Part shown: piece by piece, positions 25,075 to 33,465 of the stretch
Numbering within the stretch: position 1 is the stretch's first letter
Layout of the letters: every line of letters begins with the position of its first letter
Source: Actinacidiphila yeochonensis CN732
GTDB taxonomy: Bacteria > Actinomycetota > Actinomycetes > Streptomycetales > Streptomycetaceae
Direction of reading: 5' to 3'
Length of the DNA: 64,000 nt
Assembly (NCBI RefSeq): GCF_000745345.1
Contig: NZ_JQNR01000005.1
Span: 4,278,001 to 4,342,000, forward strand
Made by a program: the position numbers and the translations under genes
The notes under the pieces: model-generated
Database searches by the model: none
The model's input: the letters and a program-made list of their open reading frames with translations, nothing else
Told to the model about the DNA's origin: nothing

Positions 25075-25112
25075 CCGGCCGGGCGCGCTCGCCCACCGGT
25101 GCGCCCGGCCGG
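25075..25112 (+). terminator. Hairpin terminator, 12-bp stem
   Basis: CCGGCCGGGCGC (25075-25086) pairs exactly with GCGCCCGGCCGG (25101-25112) around a 14-base loop, 10 bases after the ATPase stop codon. Confidence 0.6.
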
Positions 25113-25190
25113 CCGGGCGCCCGCGGCGCAGGTCCGCGACCCCCGGAGCGGCACCCGCAATCCCGCCTCCCGCCGCCTCCGGGGTACCCG

Positions 25191-25196
25191 TACGAT
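25191..25196 (+). promoter_or_regulatory. -10 element (TACGAT) of a leaderless start
   Basis: TACGAT lies 6 bases before ATG 25203 and no Shine-Dalgarno is seen. Confidence 0.45.
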
Positions 25197-25202
25197 GGCG
25201 GC

Positions 25203-25700
25203 ATGTCCTTCCTCCGCCGCCGCGCTGCCACGCCCACCGGGCCGGACTTCGACGTTCTCGCGATGGATCCGGGGGACTGGCCCGGCGACCTCGGCGCGGG
25301 GCTGCTGCCCGGCCCCGACGGGAGCTGCCAGGGCGTCTACCTGCGCTACGACCTGTTCGGCGGCCGCGGCCCGGCCATGCTGATCGGCAACCTCCCGGAG
25401 GGCTCGCCGGCCCGCGAGCTGGCCGACGGCGAGGTGCCCTTCGAGGTCGCGCAGCTGCTGGTGGCGCTCGGCAACGACGAGCCCGCGGTGGTGACCCAGG
25501 TCGAGGGCACGCCGGTGATGCTCAACGACGGGCCGCTCATCGTACGGCGGATCAAGATCTCCGAGTCGCGGCTCTCCTGTGCCCAGTTCGACCGCAGCGA
25601 CGGGGTGCAGGTCACCATCGCCACCTGGGACCGGCCGATCACCGACGACCTCTACCAGCTGCTCAAGCCGCTCCCCGCGGCGATGTTCCAGGCCGGCTGA
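25203..25700 (+). CDS. Conserved actinomycete protein of unknown function
   Basis: The 165-residue protein reads as a compact mixed alpha/beta domain (YLRYDLFGGRGPAMLIGNLP, VALGNDEPAVVTQVEG, LIVRRIKISESRLSCAQFDR, VTIATWDRPITDDLYQLL) without known motifs, signal peptide or membrane segment. I do not recognise the family. It stands alone, with a leaderless-type start and a strong terminator. Confidence 0.75.
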   Translation: MSFLRRRAATPTGPDFDVLAMDPGDWPGDLGAGLLPGPDGSCQGVYLRYDLFGGRGPAMLIGNLPEGSPARELADGEVPFEVAQLLVALGNDEPAVVTQVEGTPVMLNDGPLIVRRIKISESRLSCAQFDRSDGVQVTIATWDRPITDDLYQLLKPLPAAMFQAG

Positions 25701-25730
25701 CCCGCGGGCGCGCCCCGGCGGTGCCGCCCA

Positions 25731-25771
25731 CGTGTAAGGGGTGCCCTCTACGGGAGGGCACCCCTTACACG
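25731..25771. terminator. Bidirectional terminator hairpin, 18-bp perfect stem
   Basis: Bases 25731-25748 and 25754-25771 are exact complements with the loop TACGG, followed by TTTC. It separates the rightward gene at 25203 from the leftward amidase gene. Confidence 0.9.
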
Positions 25772-25792
25772 TTTCAAAGGAGCGCCACGGGA

Positions 25793-27808
25793 TCAGCCCA
25801 GCGCCGAGGGCAGTAGCGTCACGTCGTCGGCCAGCACGTACTCCACCCGGTGCCCCAGCTGGATCTCGTAGTACAGGTTCCTGCCCCGCACCACCTGGTG
25901 GCTCGCCGGGTCGAACGTCGTCGAGTAGTAGTACGCGCCGTGCACCAGGCCGCCGACCACGTACCGCTGCCCGGCCAGGACCGTGTACGGCATCGGCGAG
26001 ATCGGCTGCGCCGGCACCCCGGCCGGGTAGGCGCTCGCCTCCGGGTAGGCCCGGCCGTAGACCGGGATCGAGGCCAGGCCCTTCTTCGGGGTGACCACCA
26101 GCCCGGTGGCGTTGACGGCCGTCGGACGCGCCGCCGGGTTGTGGAACCACGCCTTCTGGCCGAGGTACCAGACAGCCGTCCAGTCGCCCTGGCGGCCGGC
26201 CACCGCGAACTGCTGCCCGGTCGAGGCCCGCGCGCCCACGTCGTTGACGTCGTCGGTGCTGCCGGCCCCGGTCGCCCCGTGCAGGCCGACGTCCTGGACC
26301 AGCGGCGCGTCGGTGCTGGGCGCGGTGTACAGCCGTACCGCGTCGGAGCCGTGCGCCGGGCAGGCCGCGCCCGCGGTGGTGCAGCCGGTGTACAGCGGCT
26401 GGTTCGCCGCGTAGTCCGGGTCGATGGTCACCTCGCCGCCCCAGGAGCCGGCCGTGGCGTGCACGGGCGCGCCCAGCAGCGCCATGTAGTGGCCCCAGTC
26501 CCAGTACGGGCCCGGGTCGGTGTGCATCCCCGGCACCGAGGAGGCGGTCGGCCCGGGCACGTTGTCGTGGCCGAGGATGTGCTGCCGGTCCAGCGGGATG
26601 CCGTACTTCTGGGACAGGTACCGCACCAGGCGCGCGGACGAGCGGTACATCGCCTCCGTGTACCAGGCGTCCGGATCGGTCAGGAAGCCCTCGTGCTCGA
26701 TGCCGATCGACGTGGCGTTGGTGTACCAGTTGCCCGCGTGCCAGCCCACGTTCCGCGTCGCGATGTGCTGGTCCACGTGCCCGTCGGCGGACCGCACGGT
26801 GTAGTGCCAGCCCAGGTAGGTCGGGTCCTGCACCAGGCGCAGGGTGGTGTCCCAGGTGGCCTCGGTGTCGTGGATGACGATCGTGTCGATCTTCTGGCTC
26901 GCGGGACGGTCGGCCAGGTCGTAGTTGCCGTAGTCGCCCGGGTCGGCGCCGGTCTGCTGGTACGGCGCGGGCACCCATGCGCAGCCCAGCCCCGGCGGGC
27001 ACTCGGTCAGCGACGAGTCGTCCGCCGGCAGGCCCACCTCCGAGGCCTGGCCGGACGCCGCCGTCAGCGTCGGCAGCGCGGCCAGCCGCACGGCCTGGCC
27101 GTTGTCGGTGGTGCGGCTCTGGCCCTGCCGCATCACGTCGAAGACCTCGTCGGCGAAGGAGTCGGCGGTGCCGCTGTCGTCGGCGCCGGAGTAGCGGGCC
27201 ACGGCCGCGTACCAGTCGGCCGGGTCGGCGCTCAGCGGCTCGCCGAGCCCGCGCTGGGCGGCGGCGAGCAGCGCGGCGCCGCCGGCCACGTTGGCGGTCT
27301 CGTCGCCGCGCAGCGCGGACGCCGTGCGGCCGGTGAGGGCCGCGGCCCGGTCCAGCGTGCTCAGCGCGGCCGGGACGGGCGCGTCGGCCGACGAGGAGGC
27401 CGAGGCTGGCGAGGAGGCCGCGCCGGCGGTCAGCGGCCGGGAGTCGTCGCCGCGGCCGTCACCGCCGTCCCCGGGGCCGGTCACCGGGTGGTCGGCGAGC
27501 GCGGTCCGGATGTCGGTCAGGTGCATCGGCCCGTAGCCGCCGCTGACGCTGGGCACGCCGTCGTGGCCGTCCCAGCGGGACTCCATGTAGGACACGCCCA
27601 GCAGCACCGGAAGCGGCACGCCGTAGCGCGCGGCGGCCGTGGCGAACGCCTGCTGGAGCGCGCCGTCCCGGGCGGCGCCGGGTTCGGCCGCGTGGGCGGT
27701 GCCGAACAGCGGCAGCAGCGCGGCGGCAGCGGTGAGCGCCGTCAGCGCGCGGGCGCGGCGCCGTGCTACGGGCACCGGGCCTCCGCGCGGATGAGCGGAT
27801 CGGGGCAC
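25793..27808 (-). CDS. Secreted N-acetylmuramoyl-L-alanine amidase with N-terminal lytic-type domain
   Basis: GTG 27808 follows GGAGGAGGA. Residues 1-40 are a signal peptide (Arg-rich start, LTALTAAAALLPLFG, cleavage near TAHA-AEP). A first domain reads RYGVPLPVLLGVSYMESRWD and SVSGGYGPMHLTD, like lytic transglycosylase-type domains, with Glu76 in the catalytic place. The central amidase_2 domain carries zinc-ligand histidines in TIVIHDTEAT and GHDNVPG, plus MHTDPGPYWDWGHY. A C-terminal part of about 200 residues resembles SH3-type wall-binding repeats. The 671-residue protein would cut peptidoglycan outside the cell. It is monocistronic. Confidence 0.9.
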   Translation of the reverse strand: MPRSAHPRGGPVPVARRRARALTALTAAAALLPLFGTAHAAEPGAARDGALQQAFATAAARYGVPLPVLLGVSYMESRWDGHDGVPSVSGGYGPMHLTDIRTALADHPVTGPGDGGDGRGDDSRPLTAGAASSPASASSSADAPVPAALSTLDRAAALTGRTASALRGDETANVAGGAALLAAAQRGLGEPLSADPADWYAAVARYSGADDSGTADSFADEVFDVMRQGQSRTTDNGQAVRLAALPTLTAASGQASEVGLPADDSSLTECPPGLGCAWVPAPYQQTGADPGDYGNYDLADRPASQKIDTIVIHDTEATWDTTLRLVQDPTYLGWHYTVRSADGHVDQHIATRNVGWHAGNWYTNATSIGIEHEGFLTDPDAWYTEAMYRSSARLVRYLSQKYGIPLDRQHILGHDNVPGPTASSVPGMHTDPGPYWDWGHYMALLGAPVHATAGSWGGEVTIDPDYAANQPLYTGCTTAGAACPAHGSDAVRLYTAPSTDAPLVQDVGLHGATGAGSTDDVNDVGARASTGQQFAVAGRQGDWTAVWYLGQKAWFHNPAARPTAVNATGLVVTPKKGLASIPVYGRAYPEASAYPAGVPAQPISPMPYTVLAGQRYVVGGLVHGAYYYSTTFDPASHQVVRGRNLYYEIQLGHRVEYVLADDVTLLPSALG

Positions 27809-28130
27809 AGCATCCTCCTCCGAGGGGGAACCTGTCGGGCGGTCCCCAGAGAGGTATCGGCTGTGCGTGCCCACGTCAACTACTCGTATACGGAGTCTTC
27901 TTGGCACGTCAGAGCGGTCGCGGGGCCCGGCGCGGGGCGGCGCCGGGGTCGGCCGCGCGGGGCTTTCCCCGCTCAGGGCGCGCCCACCTGCCGGGCGTCA
28001 GTGGCCTTGACCAGTGGAGGTCGGCGGGACCAGCGCGGCCCGTGGGGAGGCAGGGGGCAGGGCCGGCGGAGCGCGGCCGGCGCGCGGAGGAACGTCCGAC
28101 CGGATGGGCTCACCCTTCCGGCCCGGCCGG
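27809..28130. other. Intergenic region with candidate amidase promoter
   Basis: About 320 bases without a gene. On the minus strand TTGACG (27874-27879) and TACCTC (27851-27856) are 17 bases apart and could serve the amidase gene, with a leader of about 35 bases. I looked for a c-di-AMP (ydaO) riboswitch, common before actinobacterial wall hydrolases, and did not find its conserved parts. Confidence 0.35.
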
Positions 28131-29213
28131 TCACCGGGTGCCGACCGCCGCCCGGACCGCCTTGCGCGCCCGGCCGCAGTCGTCGTGGAGCCGCCGCAGC
28201 AGCAGCCGCTGCTCCTCGCCGGCCTCCGCCGTGCCGGGTACCGCGGGGCCGGTGGCCCGCATGGTGCGCTGCACGGCCGTCTCGTAGGTGCGGATCTCCC
28301 GGGTCAGGACCAGCATCAGGTTCACCAGGAAGGCGTACCGGGCGTCCGGCCCGATGCTCTGCGCCTGCTGGCTGATCTGCCGCCGGGACGTCGGGTCGTC
28401 GCCGAGCACCGACCACAGCACCGCGAGGTCGTAGCCGGGCAGGTACCAGCCGGCGTGCTCCCAGTCGACGAGGGACGGCCCGGCCGGCGACAGCAGCACG
28501 TTCGACAGCAGCGCGTCACCGTGGCAGAACTGCCCCTGGATGTGGCTCAGTCCGCGCAGCAGCTTGTGCAGGTCGTCCCGGTCGCGGTCGGTGAGCAGCC
28601 CCAGCTCGTGGTAGCGCGAGATCCGCTCCGGGTAGTCGATCGGCGCCTCGAAGACGCCGGCCGGGGGCCGCCAGGCGTTGATCCGGGAGTACGCCGACAG
28701 CGCGGTCCGGACGTCGGAGCGGGTGGGCGCCTGCAGCGGGTGCCGCTGCGGGGTGACGACCCGTCCGGGCATCCGCTCCATCACCAGTACGCAGCTGTCC
28801 GGGTCCGCGGCGATGAGCCGGGGCACCCGCACCGGGGGGCGCTGCCGGACGAACGTACGGTAAGCGGCTATCTCGCGGCGGAAACGTTCCGTCCACGCGG
28901 GGGAGTGGTCCAGCAGGCACTTGGCGACCGCGGGGGAGCGGCCGGAGGTGCCGATCAGCAGGGCCGTGCGGCCGCCGCGGCGCAGCAGTTGGGCCGGAGC
29001 GAAGTCGGGGCAGATCCGCTGGACCGCGGCCACCGCGGTGCGCAGCTGGGCGGCCTGGGGGCCGGTCACGTCGATTCTCCCGCCGAGCGGATGGGGGCTG
29101 CCTCCCGCCGCGGCCCGCCGCACGGCGGCCGGGCGCGGGCGCAGCACCGGCTCAGCGGCGGGCAGGCGTGCGGGCCGTGGCGGCGCGGACACGGAGGTCG
29201 TCAGGGGATACAT
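28131..29213 (-). CDS. Aminoglycoside phosphotransferase (APH) family kinase-like protein
   Basis: The 360-residue protein has the APH fold: a lysine in SPAVAKCLLDHSPAWTERFR for ATP, VLVMERMPGRV as hinge, FCHGDALLSNVLLSP (Brenner motif with catalytic Asp) and LVDWEHAGWYLPGYDLA (metal-binding Asp). The first 75 residues are Pro/Ala-rich. ATG 29213 opens the conserved protein; the long open frame upstream has no character. The substrate is unknown, and a housekeeping role is more likely than drug resistance since relatives are widespread in streptomycetes. It is divergent from the NsdA-like gene. Confidence 0.85.
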   Translation of the reverse strand: MYPLTTSVSAPPRPARLPAAEPVLRPRPAAVRRAAAGGSPHPLGGRIDVTGPQAAQLRTAVAAVQRICPDFAPAQLLRRGGRTALLIGTSGRSPAVAKCLLDHSPAWTERFRREIAAYRTFVRQRPPVRVPRLIAADPDSCVLVMERMPGRVVTPQRHPLQAPTRSDVRTALSAYSRINAWRPPAGVFEAPIDYPERISRYHELGLLTDRDRDDLHKLLRGLSHIQGQFCHGDALLSNVLLSPAGPSLVDWEHAGWYLPGYDLAVLWSVLGDDPTSRRQISQQAQSIGPDARYAFLVNLMLVLTREIRTYETAVQRTMRATGPAVPGTAEAGEEQRLLLRRLHDDCGRARKAVRAAVGTR

Positions 29214-29442
29214 GGGTGACAGGGGCTCCCTTCGTGAGGATGGGGCGGGCGCCGGCTCCGGCTCGTCCGCATCCTGGGGAATGCGGCGCGGGCCGGGGAG
29301 GCGCGTTCCTACCTGACACCCGTGTGCGGGTGGCACACCATCTGGCGGACCCTGGCGAACCCTGGCGAATAGTCGGGAGGCGAATACCAACGCCATTGCG
29401 CACGGCTAGTGTCGAACGTGTCGAGGAACCTGGGGGCTTGAC

Positions 29443-30918
29443 GTGGGCAACGAGGCCAACACCCGACTCGCGGACCTGTTCGGCCTCACCGGCTGGTCCA
29501 AGGGCGAACTCGCGAGGCTGGTCAACCGGCAGGCGGCGGCCATGGGCCACCCGCAGCTGGCGACCGACACCTCGCGGGTGCGCCGTTGGATCGACACCGG
29601 TGAGTCGCCGCGCGAACCCGTCCCGAGGGTACTGGCAGCGCTGTTCACCGAGCGCCTCGGCCGTGTCGTGACCACCGAGGACCTCGGGTTCGACCGGCAC
29701 AGGCAGTCGACGAGGCGCACGTCCGGCGACGGTCTGCCGTGGCTGCCGGAGCGGACCGCCGCGGTCCTCACCGAATTCACGGGAATGGACCTCATGCTCA
29801 ACCGACGCGGTCTGGTGGGCGCGGGCGCCGCGCTCGCCTCCGGCACCGTACTCAGCACGGCCATGTACGACTGGCTGCGCACCGACCCCGCCCTGGCGGC
29901 CGACGCGCCCGACCTCGACAACCCGCTGGACGCCGACCCCGGCGCCCACGACCGCTACGAGGCGGCCCCCGTGGGGGACGAGGAAGTCGACTCCCTGGAG
30001 GGGTCGGTGGACGTCTTCCGGGCGTGGGACGCCTCCCGCGGCGGCGGTCTCCAGCGCAAGGCGGTCGTCGGCCAGCTCAACGAGGTCGGCGGGATGCTCT
30101 CCTACCGCCACCCGCCGCGCCTCCAGCGGCGGTTGTGGGGCGTCGCCGCCAACCTGTCCGTACTGGCCGGGTGGATGTCCCACGACGTGGGCCTGGAGCC
30201 CACCGCCCAGAAGTACTTCGTGATCGCCACGCACGCCGCCCGGGAGGGCGGCGACCGGCCGCGCGCCGGTGAGGCGCTCTCCCGGGCGGCCCGCCAGCTG
30301 GTCCACCTGGGCCGGCCGGACGAGGCGCTGGAGCTGATGAAGCCGGCGGTCGGCGCCTCCGAGCAGGCCCCGCCGCGCACCCGGGCGATGCTGAGCACCG
30401 TGGAGGCGTGGGCGTACGCCTCCCTGGGCCGCGTCCAGGAGACCCACCGGGCGCTGGGCGAGGCGGAGGTGCTGTTCGCCGCCGACAAGGGCGACGTCGA
30501 GCCGCCCGACTGGATGCGGCACTTCGACGAGGCCGACCTGCACGGCATGCAGGCGCTCGCCTACCGCACCCTCGCCGAGTACGACCCGTCAGTGGCCGCC
30601 GAGGCCCAGGAGCACGCCCACCGCGCCCTCGCCCTGCGGGCCGGCGGCCACGAGCGGTCGATGGTCTTCGACTACCTCTCGCTGGCCTCGGCCTGCCTGC
30701 TCGGCGGCGACCCCGAGCAGGGGGCCCGGCACGCGCGGACCGCGCTGCAGAACATCGTCCAGACCTCCTCCCACCGCACCTGGGACCGGATGGCGCAGAT
30801 GTACCGGCTCACCGACCGGTACTCCGGCAACCCGGACATCCAGGGGCTGCGCGAGGAGATCGAAGCGGTGCTGCCGCGCCGCGCCAGGGGCCGGGTGCCG
30901 CGCACCCGCGCGGTGTGA
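29443..30918 (+). CDS. NsdA/NsdB-like TPR regulator
   Basis: The 491-residue protein starts with a helix-turn-helix-like segment (ELARLVNRQAAAMGHPQLAT, DTSRVRRWIDTGESPREPVP), followed by RTAAVLTEFTGMDLMLNRRG and a hydrophobic stretch LVGAGAALASGTVLSTAM that looks like a Tat- or membrane-type segment but lacks a proper N-terminal context. The C-terminal half is TPR-like. This is the layout of streptomycete NsdA/NsdB-type proteins, negative regulators of sporulation and antibiotic production. GTG 29443 follows a GGGGG stretch. CCCTGGCGAA-type words repeat at 29342-29370 before the gene. Confidence 0.8.
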   Translation: MGNEANTRLADLFGLTGWSKGELARLVNRQAAAMGHPQLATDTSRVRRWIDTGESPREPVPRVLAALFTERLGRVVTTEDLGFDRHRQSTRRTSGDGLPWLPERTAAVLTEFTGMDLMLNRRGLVGAGAALASGTVLSTAMYDWLRTDPALAADAPDLDNPLDADPGAHDRYEAAPVGDEEVDSLEGSVDVFRAWDASRGGGLQRKAVVGQLNEVGGMLSYRHPPRLQRRLWGVAANLSVLAGWMSHDVGLEPTAQKYFVIATHAAREGGDRPRAGEALSRAARQLVHLGRPDEALELMKPAVGASEQAPPRTRAMLSTVEAWAYASLGRVQETHRALGEAEVLFAADKGDVEPPDWMRHFDEADLHGMQALAYRTLAEYDPSVAAEAQEHAHRALALRAGGHERSMVFDYLSLASACLLGGDPEQGARHARTALQNIVQTSSHRTWDRMAQMYRLTDRYSGNPDIQGLREEIEAVLPRRARGRVPRTRAV

Positions 30919-30991
30919 CGCCGTCGACTCGTCACACCGCCACCTCGGCTCCGGGGAACGGGCGGGAAGGCCCGGCGGCAGCCCCGATCGG

Positions 30992-31007
30992 CTGTCGCCG
31001 GCGACAG
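30992..31007. repeat. 16-bp perfect palindrome between convergent genes
   Basis: CTGTCGCCGGCGACAG is its own reverse complement. It lies between the 3' ends of the NsdA-like gene (30918) and the phosphatase gene (31168) and may belong to a terminator. Confidence 0.5.
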
Positions 31008-31167
31008 ACAAGGCGCCCGTGCCCGCGCGGAAGCGGGTGTCCGGGCGGGCGGGGCGGGGGCCCGCGGGCCCGAACGGTGGTCCCGCCACCGGCCGGGCGG
31101 AAGCGTCAACCTCGCGATCGGCGGAAGGGTCGGCCGATCCGGTGATGCGGCGGGTGGCCTTTTGACG

Positions 31168-32619
31168 TCAGCCGATCCGGGCGACGAGGACGCAGGCGTC
31201 GTCCTCCCGGTCGGGTGCGCCGTACTCCTCGGCGATCGCCCGCAGTACGTCCTGCGCGGACCGGGCACCGTCGAAGAGCGGCGCCATCGACAGCAGTGCG
31301 TCGACCCCGGCCCGCCGGTCGGCCTTGCCGGCCGGGCGGCCCGACACGAGGCCGTCGGTGTGCAGCAGCAGCAGGTCGCCGGGGAGCAGCTTCTCGGCCG
31401 CCTGGCCGTAGCGGGCCCCCGAGGTGGCGCCCAGCAGGACTCCCTCAGGCGCGTCGAGGGCCCGTCCGGTACCGTCCCGGAACAGCAGCGGGGCGGCGTG
31501 CCCGGCCTGTGCCCAGTGCAGTGTCCGGGTGGCCGGCTCGTACCGGCAGCACAGGGCGCTGCCCAGCGCGGGCTGGGGGGAGGTGTCGAGCAGCTCGTTG
31601 AGCCAGCCCATCAGCGGGCCCGGGTGCAGCCCCGCCACCGCCATGCCGCGCAGCGCCCCCAGCAGCATCGCCATGCCCGAGGTGGCGGCCACCCCGTGGC
31701 CGGTCAGATCGCCTACCGTCAGCAGCGAGGAGCCGTCCGGCAGTTGCATGGCGTCGTACCAGTCGCCGCCGATCAGGCTGCTGGTCGCCGACGGCAGGTA
31801 GCGGGCGGCCAGGTCCAGGGTGACGGGGCCGCTGCCCGACTGGAAGCGCTGCGCGCCCCGCCAGGGTGGCAGTACGGCCTCCTGGATCTCCACGGCCATC
31901 TGCCGCTCCGCCTGGGCGATCTGCCGCTGCCGGTCCAGGGAGTTCCGGCTCTCGCGCAGCGTGCGCTGGCTGCGCCGCAGATCGCTGACGTCGCGGATGA
32001 CCGCCCACATGGACACCGTGCCGCCGTCCGGGCCGAGGACCGGTTCGCCCACCATGTGCACGGTGCGGGTCGAACCGTCGGGGCGCACGATGCGCAGCTC
32101 CCCGTCGATGGGGCGGGCGTCGACCAGGCACCCGGTGACCATCTCGGTCAGTACCCGCCTGTCCTCGGCGAGCAGCCACGAGGGCAGCTCGTCCAGCGTC
32201 AGCGGGCCGTCCTGGGGAGAGCGCCCGAAGATCCGGTAGAGCTCGTCGGACCACTGCACGCCGTCGGTGAGCAGGTCCCACTCGGCGCTGCCGGCCCGGC
32301 CCAGCGCGCCGGCCGCGCCGCCGACCGGCTCGGCGGGCGGGCGCGCGGCGGGCACCGAGCGCCGCCCGCCCGGGTCGAAGCCCTCGCGGAGCTGGCCGAG
32401 GTGCGTGCTGAGATCGTCCAGTTGGTGTACGGCGAGGTCGCACAGGGCGCGCTGCCAGCGCAGCCGCGGGTCCTCGACCGCCGCGATCCCGTCCCGGGTG
32501 TCCCTGAGGACCGCGTCCACCCGGCAGCGCAGCTGCCGGGCCTCGGAGATCAGCGCGTCCACGTCGCCGGGGTCCGGCGGTTGGGCTGCGGTGTGATCCG
32601 CGTGCGTGGGGGACGGCAT
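31168..32619 (-). CDS. PAS-PP2C (SpoIIE-type) Ser/Thr phosphatase
   Basis: The 483-residue protein has an N-terminal helical region (1-80), a PAS domain (about 110-230: WDLLTDGVQWSDELYRIFGR, then GELRIVRPDGSTRTVHMVGE), a short coiled linker and a C-terminal SpoIIE/PP2C domain with the metal-binding aspartates in IGGDWYDAMQL, TVGDLTGHG and EDDACVLVARIG. Such phosphatases dephosphorylate anti-sigma-factor antagonists and so set alternative sigma-factor activity; the PAS domain would sense a small molecule or redox state. ATG 32619 follows GGAG. No anti-sigma partner is adjacent. Confidence 0.92.
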   Translation of the reverse strand: MPSPTHADHTAAQPPDPGDVDALISEARQLRCRVDAVLRDTRDGIAAVEDPRLRWQRALCDLAVHQLDDLSTHLGQLREGFDPGGRRSVPAARPPAEPVGGAAGALGRAGSAEWDLLTDGVQWSDELYRIFGRSPQDGPLTLDELPSWLLAEDRRVLTEMVTGCLVDARPIDGELRIVRPDGSTRTVHMVGEPVLGPDGGTVSMWAVIRDVSDLRRSQRTLRESRNSLDRQRQIAQAERQMAVEIQEAVLPPWRGAQRFQSGSGPVTLDLAARYLPSATSSLIGGDWYDAMQLPDGSSLLTVGDLTGHGVAATSGMAMLLGALRGMAVAGLHPGPLMGWLNELLDTSPQPALGSALCCRYEPATRTLHWAQAGHAAPLLFRDGTGRALDAPEGVLLGATSGARYGQAAEKLLPGDLLLLHTDGLVSGRPAGKADRRAGVDALLSMAPLFDGARSAQDVLRAIAEEYGAPDREDDACVLVARIG

Positions 32620-33465
32620 GACGCACTCCGTTGCTTCCGGGAGGGGCCGCCATGGCGGGTGCTGCCGTGGGCGACCGGGACGGCTGGGACGGCCGACTCC
32701 GGTCGGCGCTCCGGAACGGCGGCCCCGGGGGACCGGTAACGACTGTTGCACAGCGAGCGATGGGTCGTAAGGGTTTCCGCGATACCCGCCCCGGTGGTGC
32801 TGTTGGCATATGCCGGGTGCCGAGTAGGGCGACGAAACCGCCGAATGCCCCCGCGAACCCTCTCCGGAGGCCCTGCCGTGCCGCCTGACGGGGCCGGTGT
32901 GGCTTCCGGGGGTGACGCGGCGGACGCGGTGGACGTGATGGACGCGGCGGACACGGTGGACGTGATGGACGCGGCGGACGTGAGGGAGACGGCCTGGGGC
33001 TCTCGGACGCACCGGACGCACCGGACGCCCAGGTCGCCCGGGGCGCCGGGGGCGCGTCCGCCGCTTCCGGGCTCGGGGCGCGCCCGGTCGTCGCCGCCCG
33101 AGGGGGACGCCGGTTCTCTTCGGCTCACGCTGCTTCCCGCCGGTCACGGCCGGTTCGCGCCGGTATGCCCCTGTCCCGGCCGGGCCGTGCCGCCACCGGG
33201 GCCGACCCGCCGCCCCCGGCCGCCGCGCCCCGGCGCGGAACGGCTCGGGAACGGCCGCCGGTGCGCGCCGGCGCCGCCCCCAGCCGCCCGCCGGCCACCA
33301 CCTGAAGCGACACCCGGGGGGCCGAGTCGGTAGGCTGCCGCAGCCCGTCCCCACGGCAGCCCCCGCCTCCGCCAGGCATGAAACGCCCGGTGGCCGGTAA
33401 GGATGCCGGGCATCGGCTGCGGAAATCCCGTTGCCAGAAGATCCCCCGCACCGGATGCTGACCTC
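32620..33465. other. Long intergenic region between divergent genes
   Basis: About 850 bases without a convincing gene separate the leftward phosphatase from the rightward HEAT gene. It contains a 27-bp tandem repeat (32917-32970). A less GC-rich patch at 32740-32830, next to the phosphatase, probably carries promoters. The open frames that cross it translate to Ala/Pro/Arg or simple-repeat protein and are likely non-coding. Confidence 0.5.
32917..32970. repeat. 27-bp tandem repeat, two copies plus partial third
   Basis: Unit 1 (32917-32943) and unit 2 (32944-32970) differ at two bases; a partial third copy begins at 32971. Each unit is built of GGAC/GTGG words. Being a multiple of three it leaves any frame open, which explains the long open frames here. 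Confidence 0.75.

Noticed and set aside
27809..28130. c-di-AMP (ydaO) riboswitch upstream of the amidase gene
   Set aside because: The region is long enough, but none of the conserved ydaO segments could be found.
32550..33128. Leftward open frame of 192 codons between the phosphatase and HEAT genes
   Set aside because: Most of it comes from the 27-bp repeat read as Ser/Thr/Ala strings, and it overlaps the start of the phosphatase gene in another frame.
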